DNA of 64,000 nt, taken from the NCBI GenBank assembly GCA_016860845.1, contig BOKF01000033.1, positions 32,253 through 96,252 on the forward strand, given 5' to 3'. The notes below the pieces were generated by a model, which ran no database searches, was not told the DNA's origin, and saw only the letters and a program-made list of their open reading frames with translations. This document shows positions 1 through 8,786 of the stretch, piece after piece; positions within the stretch are counted from its first letter, which is position 1, and every line of letters begins with the position of its first letter. A program made the position numbers and the translations under genes. The stretch comes from Chloroflexota bacterium (GTDB lineage Bacteria; Chloroflexota; Anaerolineae; 4572-78; J111).

Positions 1-2
1 TG

Positions 3-623
3 ACCCTCGGCAGCGACGCGCTGCCCCCCGCCCAAACCCTGGAACCGCCGTCCGACCCGGTTGGCATGACTTTGGCTGGAGTAGTGCTGGCGAACCTGAT
101 CGCTTCCCTGATCTATGCAATCTGGCGGTTGTTTGCAGCCGGGCCGCGCCTGTTCCGGTTAGGCAGCCAGCCGCTCAATACCGTCCAAACCTGGCTGATT
201 CCCCTGCTGGCCCTGGCCGGGCTGGGTGTCTCTATCTATCTGGCCTATGTGGAAATCAACCAGGTGGAAGCGATCTGCGGACCGGTGGGCGAGTGCAATA
301 TTGTCCAGGCCAGCCCTTATGCCCGGATTCTGGGCGTTCCCATCGCCGTTCTGGGTATCCTTAACTATCTGCTGGTGATGACTTTGTGGTTGGGGCGGCG
401 CTGGCTGCCCGGCATGTGGGCCACTGGGCCGGCACTGGGTCTGTTAGGCTTGAGCCTGGTCGGAGTCCTCTTTTCGATCTACCTGACCTGGTTGGAAATT
501 TTTGTCATCCGGGCCGTCTGTCTGTGGTGCCTCAGTTCGGCGGTCATCACCCTGGTCCTGCTGTTCCAGGTAATGCCTGGGCTTGCTGCCGCCGAATCCC
601 GGCGTAAATTGTTGCCCCAGTGA
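3..623 (+). CDS. Vitamin K epoxide reductase (VKOR) family protein, 5'-partial
   Basis: The frame is open to the left edge. An ATG lies at 66, but open codons run upstream of it without a stop, so the gene probably starts outside the window. Counting from that ATG, there are about five hydrophobic segments. A Cys pair at 71/77 (CGPVGEC) is followed by the VKOR active-site pair Cys152/Cys155 (CLWC). VKOR enzymes are membrane oxidoreductases that reoxidise periplasmic disulfide-forming partners using quinone. The hydrophobic segment right after the ATG (residues 2-22) and the polar stretch before it could be the end of a fused N-terminal membrane domain, for example MauE/DoxX type, but this is inference. 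The family call is confident because both Cys pairs and the membrane layout are present. Confidence 0.85.
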   Translation, partial: TLGSDALPPAQTLEPPSDPVGMTLAGVVLANLIASLIYAIWRLFAAGPRLFRLGSQPLNTVQTWLIPLLALAGLGVSIYLAYVEINQVEAICGPVGECNIVQASPYARILGVPIAVLGILNYLLVMTLWLGRRWLPGMWATGPALGLLGLSLVGVLFSIYLTWLEIFVIRAVCLWCLSSAVITLVLLFQVMPGLAAAESRRKLLPQ

Positions 624-878
624 TAACACTTGTCTCCGACACACCCCATCTTTGGCCGCTCCTGACGGGTGGCAAACACCTCATCACCTTAACGGAATGT
701 ATGGCAAGCTAGACTTGTCGTCTGACTTGAACTGGCCTAAAATATCTTTTGGGCCAATGATGAAACGCTGGTTGATTTTATACCCCATCGCCTCTGTTGA
801 GCTGGCATGCTGATTCTTTTCCAATCATTATCCATTGGTTCATAGATTTCAACAGTAGATAGTCAGGCAGGACCATCA

Positions 879-1604
879 ATGACCTCCCCGGATGACCTCC
901 AACTGATTGGTCAAATCCCGCCATTTCAGCGGCTGCAACCGGCTGAACTGCAAGTCGTGCGCCAGTCGGCCTGGCTGCGGCGGGTGGAACGGGATGTCTA
1001 TTTCTATCATCAGGGCGACCTGGCCAGCGCCTTTTATATCCTAGTCGAAGGGCAGGTCAAATTGACCGAGGTGACTTCCGACGGCCAGCAGATCCTGGTG
1101 CGTTTTGTCGGCCCTGGTGAAGCGATGGGCATCATCGCGGCCCTGTCGAAAGCTGTTTATCCCCTCTCAGCTCAGGCCGTGGACGATTGCCTGGCCCTGA
1201 CCTGGGACGGCGAAATTCTGGAGCAGTTGATGGAACGTTATCCCCGCATGGCCATTGACGGCCTCCGTCTGGTTTCGCAGCGCTGGCACGAATTGGAAGA
1301 GCGTTTCCGCGAGCTGGCGACAGAGCGGGTAGAACGGCGCATCGCCCAGACTTTGCTGCGCCTGGTCCGGCAGGCGGGACGTAAAGTTGAAGCGGGGATT
1401 TTGATTGAGCTGCCGCTCTCGCGCCAGGATTTGGCCGAAATGACCGGCACGACGCTTTACACGGTCAGCCGTATCCTCAGCCAGTGGGAGCAGCAAAACC
1501 TGGTGGAATTGGGCCGGGAGCGGGTGCTGATTCGCTATCCTCACGGCCTGACTCGGATCGCCGAAGATTTACCCCCGGATACTTCCGCCCCAGAATCCTC
1601 ATAG
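879..1604 (+). CDS. Crp/Fnr family transcriptional regulator
   Basis: 241 aa, the normal length for the family. Residues about 15-125 form the cyclic-nucleotide-binding-like beta-roll (FYILVEGQVKLTE, then VGPGEAMGI). Residues about 145-225 carry the Crp-type winged helix, with recognition region LSRQDLAEMTGTTLYTVSRI near 182-201. No N-terminal Cys cluster of the FNR type is visible, so an oxygen-sensing Fe-S role is unlikely. The beta-roll lacks an obvious full cAMP-binding signature, so the effector cannot be named. The gene stands alone: VKOR lies upstream on the same strand after 255 bp, and a convergent lipoprotein gene lies downstream. The ribosome-binding site before ATG 879 is weak (AGGCAGGA). 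Confidence 0.9.
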   Translation: MTSPDDLQLIGQIPPFQRLQPAELQVVRQSAWLRRVERDVYFYHQGDLASAFYILVEGQVKLTEVTSDGQQILVRFVGPGEAMGIIAALSKAVYPLSAQAVDDCLALTWDGEILEQLMERYPRMAIDGLRLVSQRWHELEERFRELATERVERRIAQTLLRLVRQAGRKVEAGILIELPLSRQDLAEMTGTTLYTVSRILSQWEQQNLVELGRERVLIRYPHGLTRIAEDLPPDTSAPESS

Positions 1605-1649
1605 CCCTCCGGTTCTCAACGGGGCGGCGCTGTGTTTTCTCACCTCGAG

Positions 1650-3482
1650 CTATTCCTCCCACGAGAATTTTCTATTGAAAGCAGGCAGTGTCGTTACGGC
1701 CTCAATTGTCAACGTCCTGTCGCCGGCTGCACTGTCGAACCAGGCCGCCGGGTCTTGGGGGTCAGAGATGAGCCAGGGGCAAAAGGCAAAGAAGTAATCA
1801 GGCAAGGCTTCCCCATTTGAGAGCGTGCCGGTGCGAAACCAGTCGAATACGGCCAGGTGATAATCGCGGTGCAGTTCGGCATTGATGGCCGGATAGCGGT
1901 TGTCCTGGGCTTCACCCAGACGCCAGCCCCCTTCGCCAGCGATCATCACCGGGACAAAGCCGATTTCAGCTTCAAAAATTTCGGCAAACCGGCGAAACCC
2001 CAGCACTCCATTGATATCTTGATCATACTCCGGCGGGTGATTCAGCCCGTAAAGATGCGGCACAAAGAAGAGGCGATCAAAGGCATCGTCCAGCCCCTCT
2101 GCTTTCAATGTTTGCAGGGTTTGGCGGAGCCAGTCAGGATTGACGAACTGCAAGCCGACATACCCGCCGGCGTCGTAGACCTGCCGGATGGCGGGTAACA
2201 GGTTACGCCAGTAGGTTTGTTGGGAAACAGGCTGGTCATTGTCCCATTCCTGGGCGAGACTTGGCTCGTTATAGAGCTGAAAGTAAGGAGCCAGCCCACG
2301 CGAACGCAGGAATTCTACATCTTGGGTCCAACTGTCGTAACTTTCATCCGGCCGGACAAAGGGCCGCCAGACAACGGTGATACCGGCCGCCTGGAAGATA
2401 GGCGCGGTGCGCACTAACTGGTCGTGGCCGGCATAGGGGACCAGCGCCCAGCGCATGCCCAACTGCTTCAGGCGATTGACTTGCCGCTGGGCCTCGATGG
2501 GGTCAAACTGGTGCGTCTGCAAAAAGTGCATGCCGCGCCCATTGTCCGCGCTGGGTCTAGGCCAGGTTTTCAGCCAGGCGACGTAGTCCTGCATAGGTGA
2601 TGGGAAATCGAGTGGGGGCGGGGTAATCTGGGCAAGTGGCTGGACAGGCGTAAAGGAGGCCATGCGGCGCACGTCGGCGTCGTAGGCAATCCAGCTTTGG
2701 CCGTCAAAGTGAATTTTACCCTGGCGTCCAATAAACCAGGGCCAGCCCTCATCATCCAGGACGACAAAGCGAAACCGGTTTAGCAGGAGGGGATTGTCTG
2801 CCAGGCGATAAAGCTGCCACGTTTGACCCGGATTTAATCGGGCGATGTAGCTTTGGCCCGCAACCCAAACGGTGTTATCCCCGGCAATAGCCAACGATAT
2901 CGCACTCTCGTCCGGCAAATCTTCGACCAAACGGGCAGACTCCCCGGCCTCATCGCTGGAGACCGATAATCCAGCCGTCGTCGCCAGCCAGACGGAACCA
3001 TCCGGGGCACGTTTGCGGTCATTAACGGACCCATCGGCAAGCGTACTATCGAACACAAGCGCCGAAATCCGGTTAAGCTCCTCGCCCACGAGCCGGGTGG
3101 GTGCAGCCTCATCAACAAGACGCCAGATGTCGCCCCTTTCCGTGCCGGCGTAGAGCGCAGCGCCATCAGCGGCCAGGGCGCGGATCACCGGCTGGCCGGG
3201 TAGACGGTACTGCCGATAACTCCCACTCTGCACGTCCCAGCGCGTTAGCAGTCCACTTTCATTAGCCGTCCACAGAAATTCCCCCGCCCACAGTACGGCG
3301 GTTATCTGGGGATAAGCTTTCTCATCGGCTACAGGGGTTGCCTGGGGCAGGGGGTCGGGTGCCGGCCGGGTTACTGTTGCCAGGGTCCGGCCAGCCGGAT
3401 CTGCCGTTAGTGCAGACTGGCAGGCTGCTGCCCAAAGAGACGATAAAGTAAACAGTGCTACGGCTGTCAGGATGTGGCGCAC
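1650..3482 (-). CDS. Lipoprotein with N-terminal beta-propeller-like domain and C-terminal glycosidase-like barrel
   Basis: 610 aa. The N-terminus is a lipoprotein signal with the lipobox Cys at residue 21 (LWAAAC). Residues about 45-270 show repeating W-rich blades such as VLWAGEFLWTA, ALYAGTERGDIWRL and VWLATTAGLS, typical of two-component-regulator-like propellers. From about 285 onward the pattern is that of a TIM-barrel glycosidase, with a strand ending in QLYNEPS near 400 (acid/base-like Asn-Glu) and IAGEGGW near 530 as a possible second acidic residue. It is probably exported and anchored outside the membrane. The substrate is unknown and catalysis is not certain. It stands alone, convergent with the Crp-family gene. 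The upstream neighbour moeA is on the same strand 65 bp away. Confidence 0.6.
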   Translation of the reverse strand: MRHILTAVALFTLSSLWAAACQSALTADPAGRTLATVTRPAPDPLPQATPVADEKAYPQITAVLWAGEFLWTANESGLLTRWDVQSGSYRQYRLPGQPVIRALAADGAALYAGTERGDIWRLVDEAAPTRLVGEELNRISALVFDSTLADGSVNDRKRAPDGSVWLATTAGLSVSSDEAGESARLVEDLPDESAISLAIAGDNTVWVAGQSYIARLNPGQTWQLYRLADNPLLLNRFRFVVLDDEGWPWFIGRQGKIHFDGQSWIAYDADVRRMASFTPVQPLAQITPPPLDFPSPMQDYVAWLKTWPRPSADNGRGMHFLQTHQFDPIEAQRQVNRLKQLGMRWALVPYAGHDQLVRTAPIFQAAGITVVWRPFVRPDESYDSWTQDVEFLRSRGLAPYFQLYNEPSLAQEWDNDQPVSQQTYWRNLLPAIRQVYDAGGYVGLQFVNPDWLRQTLQTLKAEGLDDAFDRLFFVPHLYGLNHPPEYDQDINGVLGFRRFAEIFEAEIGFVPVMIAGEGGWRLGEAQDNRYPAINAELHRDYHLAVFDWFRTGTLSNGEALPDYFFAFCPWLISDPQDPAAWFDSAAGDRTLTIEAVTTLPAFNRKFSWEE

Positions 3483-3547
3483 CCTGGTTTCCCTATTGTA
3501 CTCAATATTCCGGTCAGCTTTGCCAGCTTAAAATCAGACGGCATTTT

Positions 3548-4792
3548 TTATTCATCATCCCCTCCTGTGAGCTGAAAACCGGGCAAGAGCTGAACTTGAA
3601 CTTTTGCCCCGGCCGGGAGTTGAGTCGTCCCCTCCGGGATCGCCAGCAGGCCCTCGGTTGTAGCCATGGTTTGCAGCCGGCTGAGGTGCTTTACCGGCCG
3701 GAAGTGCAGACCTGCCGCCGTGTCTTCAAACTGACCCTCCAGGAACTGGGTCCAATCCTCCTGGCCGCTGACTGACTGAGCCAGGGTGGCCCATACCTGG
3801 GACAGCCCCACCTGACGATAGCCGGCCAGCTTTTGCAGCCCTGGCAGACCCAGTTGAATAAAAGCCATCTGGTTGGAAGGCGGCCCGCCCGGCAGGCAGA
3901 AGACTGGTTTCCCCTGCCACATGCCAAACCCCACTGCCTTGCCCGGCCCTATTTTAACCCGGTGATAAATCTTCTGCCAGCCAAGTTGATCCAGCACCTT
4001 GACCACCAGATCGCGGTCGCCCCGCCAGGCTCCACCGCTGGTCAAAACGGCATCTTGAGTAGCTACGGCTTCTAAGAGATGCTCCCTGATTACTTCGGCT
4101 TCATCCTTGATCACGCTGACAGCGGTGCTAAACCCATAAAGCGAACACCAGGCGGCCAGAGTAACCAGATTGCTGGCGAAAACCTGGCCCTCGTCTAATA
4201 CCTGGCCTGGGGCGATGACCTCATCCCCGGTGGCGATGATAGCCACGCGAGGCTGCCGCACCACCGCCGCCTGGCTGTAACCGGCCGCCGCCAGCAATCC
4301 AATCTGGGCAGGTCGGCAGAGAAAGGTACCGGCCGAAACCAGCCGCTGGCTGATTTGGATGTCGGTCCCGCTCGGCATGATATTCCGGCCCGGCTCAGCC
4401 GGGGCGATCACCGTCAGCCTGTCGTCCTGGTGTTGGGTGAACTCCTCGGCCACAACTGCCTCGGCGCCCGCCGGAATTCTGGCTCCACTTAAGATACGGA
4501 CAGCCGAGCCAGGGGTGACCTTACCTTCAAAGTGACCGCCCGCCGCAACGGTATCAATGATCCGCAATTGTACCGGCTTATCCGGACTGGCCCGGGCGAT
4601 GTCTGCGGGACAAATGGCGTAACCATCCTTCAGCGAGACGTCACTGGCGGGAACGTTAACCAGGGCATAAAGATCGCTGGCCACGACCCGGTTAACCAGG
4701 CCGGACAGCGGCACAGTTTCCGCATCGAGCGGCGTAATGGTATTCAGGGTTAATTGCAGGGCTTGCTTGAAACTAATGAGTTGCTCTTTCAT
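3548..4792 (-). CDS. moeA: Molybdopterin molybdotransferase MoeA
   Basis: 414 aa, close to the usual length of about 400. MoeA inserts molybdate into adenylylated molybdopterin in the last step of molybdenum cofactor synthesis, in the cytoplasm. Visible signatures are DGYA near 55, ATGDEV near 190, TSGG...GDRD near 250-260, the GPGKA loop near 285 and FCLPGGPPSN near 300. The last of these corresponds to the LPGNP motif of the family but has Gly-Gly-Pro-Pro, a mild deviation. Residues about 330-405 form the C-terminal beta domain. No other moa/mob genes are in the window. A SD-like region precedes ATG 4792 only weakly. Confidence 0.92.
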   Translation of the reverse strand: MKEQLISFKQALQLTLNTITPLDAETVPLSGLVNRVVASDLYALVNVPASDVSLKDGYAICPADIARASPDKPVQLRIIDTVAAGGHFEGKVTPGSAVRILSGARIPAGAEAVVAEEFTQHQDDRLTVIAPAEPGRNIMPSGTDIQISQRLVSAGTFLCRPAQIGLLAAAGYSQAAVVRQPRVAIIATGDEVIAPGQVLDEGQVFASNLVTLAAWCSLYGFSTAVSVIKDEAEVIREHLLEAVATQDAVLTSGGAWRGDRDLVVKVLDQLGWQKIYHRVKIGPGKAVGFGMWQGKPVFCLPGGPPSNQMAFIQLGLPGLQKLAGYRQVGLSQVWATLAQSVSGQEDWTQFLEGQFEDTAAGLHFRPVKHLSRLQTMATTEGLLAIPEGTTQLPAGAKVQVQLLPGFQLTGGDDE

Positions 4793-5465
4793 CTCAATTT
4801 TGTTGCGGGAAACTCTGAGGATTTAACAGCGACCCTGATTGACCGGCAGATGCAATCTTTTACCGCTGGGGATAGACACCAACCCACTGAGATTTTTATA
4901 GCTTACTCGGTAGTCCCTGTATCTGTGTGGTAAATGGGAGGGTGCGGTTAATTTTGTTGGTCAACCAGATAGGGGTTCTAATTGTAACTTTATTTCATAG
5001 TAATCACAACTTTTTTTCAGGGCAATTTTGGATGGATGCCGGATGGGACGCTGAACCTCCAGACCCACAGAATCCCAAAACTGTTGCAACCAACCGGAAT
5101 TGATGAAATCCTGAGCCAGCATTCGTTACGCCTGCTTCGCCAACTCGATCGACTTAGCCTGGTCTTTGTTTGTTAGTGCAGAAACAGGAGACCTTTTCGG
5201 ATTAACCCTCACCCCGTCGCTGCGCGACCCCCCTCTCCCAATGGGAGAGGGGTTGGGGGTGAGGGCCGACACCCCACCGTTTTTTCCCGACTATCTCTTC
5301 TGAGACTGCATTAGGGAAAATGGACGGCTTTATGGTCTGAACTGTCTCAAATTTCGATTAGAACAAATGTACCTTTAGCGTCATTTTTGGACTAATTGCT
5401 AATAAAACCCCTATTTGCTCATTGCCAGCATCATTACTGCGGGATAATGCAATAGTTTGAGTAGC
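4793..5465. other. Gene-free stretch upstream of moeA
   Basis: No convincing gene is present. The left part is AT-rich and is the leader of moeA on the minus strand, with a weak TATAAA element near 4897. I looked for a molybdenum-cofactor riboswitch and saw no convincing match. The right part holds the palindrome at 5206-5265. Short scraps around 5060-5180 look like decayed coding sequence but cannot be assigned. Confidence 0.4.
5206..5265. repeat. Palindromic intergenic repeat (CCCTCACCCC family)
   Basis: Outer arms CCCTCACCCC (5206-5215) and GGGGTGAGGG (5256-5265), plus inner arms CCCCTCTCCCA (5230-5240) and TGGGAGAGGGG (5242-5252), form a long interrupted hairpin. It has the look of a dispersed REP-like element. 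No open reading frame crosses it. Confidence 0.75.
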
Positions 5466-5491
5466 AAAAAGGCCGTCTTGCATAGACGGCC
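5466..5491 (-). terminator. Intrinsic terminator of the zinc-ribbon protein gene
   Basis: An 8-bp stem GGCCGTCT/AGACGGCC (5471-5478 and 5484-5491) with a 5-nt loop. On the minus strand it is followed by five T (5470-5466). It lies 25 bp after the stop codon of the gene at 5516-5995. Confidence 0.8.
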
Positions 5492-5515
5492 CTTTATGTG
5501 CAAGCACCTAATTGG

Positions 5516-5995
5516 CTAAACGATCCATAGCTGCAGAGGGAGCGAGCTAAGTTCACGCATTAAGTCCTCAAAGGCGTCCGGGTCAGAGCCGATACCCGCG
5601 CCGACACTGAGAGCGCAGCAGCAGCAGCACAGCAGTAAAATAATAATCAACGCAATAATAATATTGCGTTGAGTCATGAACCCCTGGGAACCTCCCCCAG
5701 AGCTGCCGCTGCCGGCGGCGGGAGGGGGCATGGGGATCGGCTCTGGCTCCGGTGGAAGGTTGAAAGAAGAGGCCGCTTCAGCCTCAGCCGCCGCCAATTG
5801 ATCCTGGGTGACGGCCATGGTTTTGGCCTCTTCGGCGATGCGGCTCATGCTCGACATAATCGTGCGATCACTGTCATCCTCATCCGCTTCCGGGGGACGA
5901 TCGGGCAAACTCAGTTGGGTTTCAAGGGGCGCGCCACACTCCACGCAAAAGCGAGCGCCGACCTCATTTTCAGCGCCACAATTTGGGCAGTTCAT
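5516..5995 (-). CDS. Zinc-ribbon domain protein with one C-terminal membrane helix
   Basis: 159 aa. The N-terminus is a CxxC-x10-CxxC zinc ribbon (Cys3, Cys6, Cys17, Cys20). A long acidic, Ala/Pro/Ser-rich linker follows (about 25-105), then a single hydrophobic helix (about 111-137) containing an uninterrupted run of five Cys. A short polar tail follows. Zinc-ribbon plus single-helix proteins are common in Chloroflexota and other groups, with unknown roles in membrane or signalling complexes. The Cys run within a membrane helix is odd and could be acylated or metal-binding. The function is not recognised. Confidence 0.6.
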   Translation of the reverse strand: MNCPNCGAENEVGARFCVECGAPLETQLSLPDRPPEADEDDSDRTIMSSMSRIAEEAKTMAVTQDQLAAAEAEAASSFNLPPEPEPIPMPPPAAGSGSSGGGSQGFMTQRNIIIALIIILLLCCCCCALSVGAGIGSDPDAFEDLMRELSSLPLQLWIV

Positions 5996-6142
5996 CTTTT
6001 AATTCCTTAGTTTGAGATTTGTGCCTTTAACACGGGAAAGGCACGGACAAATTTTACCAAAAGATAGAATTTTTAACAATCTATCCCAATTAAAGCGCTG
6101 CCGGTAAGAAGCCGGGTAAAAATAACAAGTACTTTTACAGCT

Positions 6143-8197
6143 TTACTTACAACAAGGTACCGGGCCACATGGCGGCGTGACAGGCGGCGTGATTGTTATC
6201 GTATGGCTGGCAGGAGGAAGGCTTGGTCGCCCGCTATCATCTCTGACGACCAGCGTAACCGTATAAACCTTAGGCTCGGTATATTTGTGAGTGAGGTCCA
6301 TGCCGTTGCCTGTGCTGCCGTCGCCAAAATTCCATTCATACATACTAATTTTGTCCCGAGGTTGAGACTCCGCGCCGGAAAAGGGCACCTCCTCGCAAAC
6401 TGAGGCGGCAGCCGGCGCCGTGATGATGGGGAAGAGAGGCGGAGGGGTTGGGGTAGGGGGCACCACCGTTACCGGAATACTCGCAGGAGTACATAGAATC
6501 CCACGATTATCCGTTCCACGAGCGGTAACAAAAAAAGTATTAGCGGTGGCATAGGTGTGTTGGGCTGCCGCAGCGCCGCTGCCAGTACCGCTGATACTTA
6601 GACCATCCCCAAAGTCCAGGTTAATCGTCCCCGCCGGAATAGAGGCCCCCGTTTCGTCATAAACGGTAACCAAAAAAATGACAGGGACTTGCACCGTTTG
6701 CGGTGAAGGCTGGGCCTCTAGCGTAAATTTACAGAACTGTGAGACGGGCGGTCTACAATTTGGTACACGTCGCAGAATTTTCCACTGCCCGGCGCTCAAA
6801 CCCAGTTGATAGTGAGCCTCTTGGGAGGCCGAACCATTGACGGTGAAATTTATACTGACACAACCAATTTGCCCCTGCTCGCCCGTCACGACATCTCGGC
6901 CGCCGCCTGTCGCCAACAAATCGGGATCTGTTTCAGTTTCGGGGTGATAACGGAGTTGAGAGACCAGGATATTTGAATTGCCGCTAAAAGTGGGCAAGTT
7001 AAAGTAACTTGAGTTACCTGAGTTAAATGCGTCCCGGGCTTCGCCGGCCAAAAAATTGTCCAACGGGCTGTTAGGGGGACGCCACGACAAGCGGGTGGCC
7101 ATCGTATCACTATTGCAGAGCGAATTATCTGCCGTGCCGCAGGTGGCAGCATAAAACCCTAAAACAACCTTCTCCGGGAAAGGCGTGTTAAATATTTCGT
7201 CGGGTGGGGCCGGTTCAAAATCTACGGTTGATAAAATGGGGGCGGCCAGGCGAGGCCCGCCGACACCTCCCAAGGGCGGAATTGGGTCGAGATAGGTTTG
7301 ATTCCCATCCGGCCCGGTAACAAGGCCATAAACTGAGCGCACTGCCAATTGACTCCGCTCGAAACCGTTGCGATCAATGACCGTGACCTGACCGTAAGCC
7401 GCCACCCCTTGATTGAGGTTGATGGTTACGCCGCCATTACCGCGAAAGAAGCCAATCGGCTGGTAGCGGGCCGGTGAATCGGTGGGAAAACTCCAGGGAT
7501 CTGAGTTTTCCTTAAAGCGGAAGATGCTTAATTCATAGCCACCCTGCACAATGATTTCAGGCACGTTTGCGCCATCTCGACCATTCTGGTCAGCGGCCAC
7601 GTCCTGAACAGTCAAGCTGGGGCCAAATACTTGCTGCTCGCTCAAATAATTGCGATCGGGAGCCTGGAGTTGATAAGGGAAAATGACCGGGGGATTGCCC
7701 CGATCGTTGTCATAAACAGCCCCATGGATGGGGCTATTTCGAGCGCGTTTGTCGAACAGGTAAAAAACAACCCACTCTTGAAAGCCATCGGCGTCGGTAT
7801 CTTCTCGGACCACATTCACCACGCCGATATTTTCCGCTACAGCATCGGGCAAGCCATTGGCAAAAGCTGTGTCAAAATTGACCAGTTGTCCCAGGCCCAT
7901 TGTCTCGGCATTGGCCCGGATGAAAGGAAAAGGATTTATTCTAAAAAGTAGCACTAGAAACAAAGCAGTTGTAACCAAGCCCCCCATAATGATCAAAACA
8001 GTACCCAGCGTTTGGCCTAGATGAAAATCAGGCCGGAAGTATATCCAAAACATGAGGGCGGTTAAACCAAGCGCAATTAAAAATGCAATTCTAATCCAGA
8101 CAGGGCTTTCGCTTGGAGTTGCTTGCCAGAGAGCCAGGCCCAGCACCAGATGAAGCGATTGAAAGACAGAGCTATTGATCATAGGGAGTATTGCCAA
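6143..8197 (-). CDS. Large membrane-anchored protein with PKD-like domains
   Basis: 684 aa. Two clear membrane helices lie near residues 33-52 and 60-85, with a weaker hydrophobic segment before them. A large extracytoplasmic part follows. Residues about 110-470 include Asp-rich loops (EDTDADGFQEW) like those of calcium-bound or integrin-repeat-like folds. Two immunoglobulin-like PKD segments follow: about 500-585 with LDFGDGLS, and about 600-670 with YEWNFGDGSTGNG, both carrying the FGDG hallmark. The C-terminus ends in a Cys/Pro-rich tail. A surface or cell-wall role is likely, but no enzyme motif is visible. It stands alone between the zinc-ribbon gene and the 6S RNA region. Confidence 0.6.
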   Translation of the reverse strand: MAILPMINSSVFQSLHLVLGLALWQATPSESPVWIRIAFLIALGLTALMFWIYFRPDFHLGQTLGTVLIIMGGLVTTALFLVLLFRINPFPFIRANAETMGLGQLVNFDTAFANGLPDAVAENIGVVNVVREDTDADGFQEWVVFYLFDKRARNSPIHGAVYDNDRGNPPVIFPYQLQAPDRNYLSEQQVFGPSLTVQDVAADQNGRDGANVPEIIVQGGYELSIFRFKENSDPWSFPTDSPARYQPIGFFRGNGGVTINLNQGVAAYGQVTVIDRNGFERSQLAVRSVYGLVTGPDGNQTYLDPIPPLGGVGGPRLAAPILSTVDFEPAPPDEIFNTPFPEKVVLGFYAATCGTADNSLCNSDTMATRLSWRPPNSPLDNFLAGEARDAFNSGNSSYFNLPTFSGNSNILVSQLRYHPETETDPDLLATGGGRDVVTGEQGQIGCVSINFTVNGSASQEAHYQLGLSAGQWKILRRVPNCRPPVSQFCKFTLEAQPSPQTVQVPVIFLVTVYDETGASIPAGTINLDFGDGLSISGTGSGAAAAQHTYATANTFFVTARGTDNRGILCTPASIPVTVVPPTPTPPPLFPIITAPAAASVCEEVPFSGAESQPRDKISMYEWNFGDGSTGNGMDLTHKYTEPKVYTVTLVVRDDSGRPSLPPASHTITITPPVTPPCGPVPCCK

Positions 8198-8415
8198 TGT
8201 TGCCTCCTCACCACCTATTTGCGGTCCAACATCTTGCTTAGGTGAGAGTTCAGTTAATTGGTGTCAGGATATTATCGCCGGTAAGAATTACAGGCACCCT
8301 TAATAAGGTACTGATGATAAAATTACCCACTTAATTATACTTTAGATAGACATAAAGTGCAAGGTCTCTAAGACCTGATATTATGTCAAAACGATAAGGA
8401 ACAGTTTTTGTCAGA

Positions 8416-8439
8416 TAACCTCTTTGAGGGTTATTTTTT
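8416..8439 (+). terminator. Orphan terminator-like hairpin
   Basis: TAACCTC/GAGGGTTA stem with a bulged G, followed by six T (8434-8439). No plus-strand gene lies upstream within 200 bp, so it either ends an unseen short transcript or guards the 6S promoter from read-through. Confidence 0.45.
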
Positions 8440-8498
8440 CTCAAAAACGGGGTAAAAAGGGGGTCGAGCATAAGCGATCTGTCCCAAATTTTAAGTGA

Positions 8499-8533
8499 CT
8501 CGGTAGGATGAGTCGGTAGCTCGTCCTACCGAG
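8499..8533. repeat. Inverted repeat upstream of the 6S promoter
   Basis: Arms CTCGGTAGGATGAG (8499-8512) and CTCGTCCTACCGAG (8520-8533) pair with one wobble across a 7-nt loop. There is no T tract. It sits 15 bp before the -35 element of the 6S promoter. Confidence 0.65.
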
Positions 8534-8547
8534 CTACCTGGAGTAAT

Positions 8548-8576
8548 TTGTCAATTTCAGCCACCTATGCTACACT
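8548..8576 (+). promoter_or_regulatory. Promoter of the 6S RNA
   Basis: TTGTCA (8548-8553), a 17-bp spacer, then TACACT (8571-8576) preceded by TGC (extended -10). The predicted start is at 8583-8584, exactly where the 6S closing stem begins. Confidence 0.75.
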
Positions 8577-8582
8577 ATGGAA

Positions 8583-8776
8583 CTGTCCCTGCTGTTCTCG
8601 TGATGCTCCACGCGTCTTGAGCCAACAGTACCTTGAATGGGAGCTTTTGTTTTAGAGGGGATGCGGTAGCCTTCGCCAAGGCAAGGCAACACCTTCTATC
8701 CGAGCACCCCCCTGCTTTTTAATGAGCAGGTTCAAGGACAAATGGAATGCACACGGCTCGGCGGGGCGTCCTTTTT
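8583..8776 (+). ncRNA. ssrS: 6S RNA candidate
   Basis: A transcript of about 190 nt with the 6S layout. The closing stem pairs CCUGCUG/CGGCGGG and then CGUG/CACG across a small internal loop at the two ends (8588-8602 with 8751-8769). The 3' half carries the conserved block GAGCAGGTTCAAGGAC (8724-8739), matching the AGCAGGNUCAAG segment of Firmicute 6S RNA. The 5' half carries the matching CCTTGAA (8631-8637), and there is a large unpaired central region. A consensus promoter lies at the right distance upstream and a strong terminator follows. 6S RNA binds housekeeping RNA polymerase by mimicking an open promoter. Recognition is from sequence and structure pattern only; a covariance-model search would settle it. 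Confidence 0.75.
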
Positions 8777-8786
8777 ATAAAAAGAG

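Larger units (their letters stand above)
8198..8547. other. Gene-free stretch before the 6S RNA
   Basis: No coding region is supported. It contains an orphan terminator-like hairpin (8416-8439) and a 14-bp inverted repeat (8499-8533). The leader of the minus-strand PKD gene occupies the left end. Confidence 0.5.

Noticed and set aside
4793..4930. Possible molybdenum-cofactor riboswitch before moeA
   Set aside because: The leader lacks the conserved stems of the Moco motif that I could recognise, and no terminator or ribosome-binding-site sequestering hairpin is evident.
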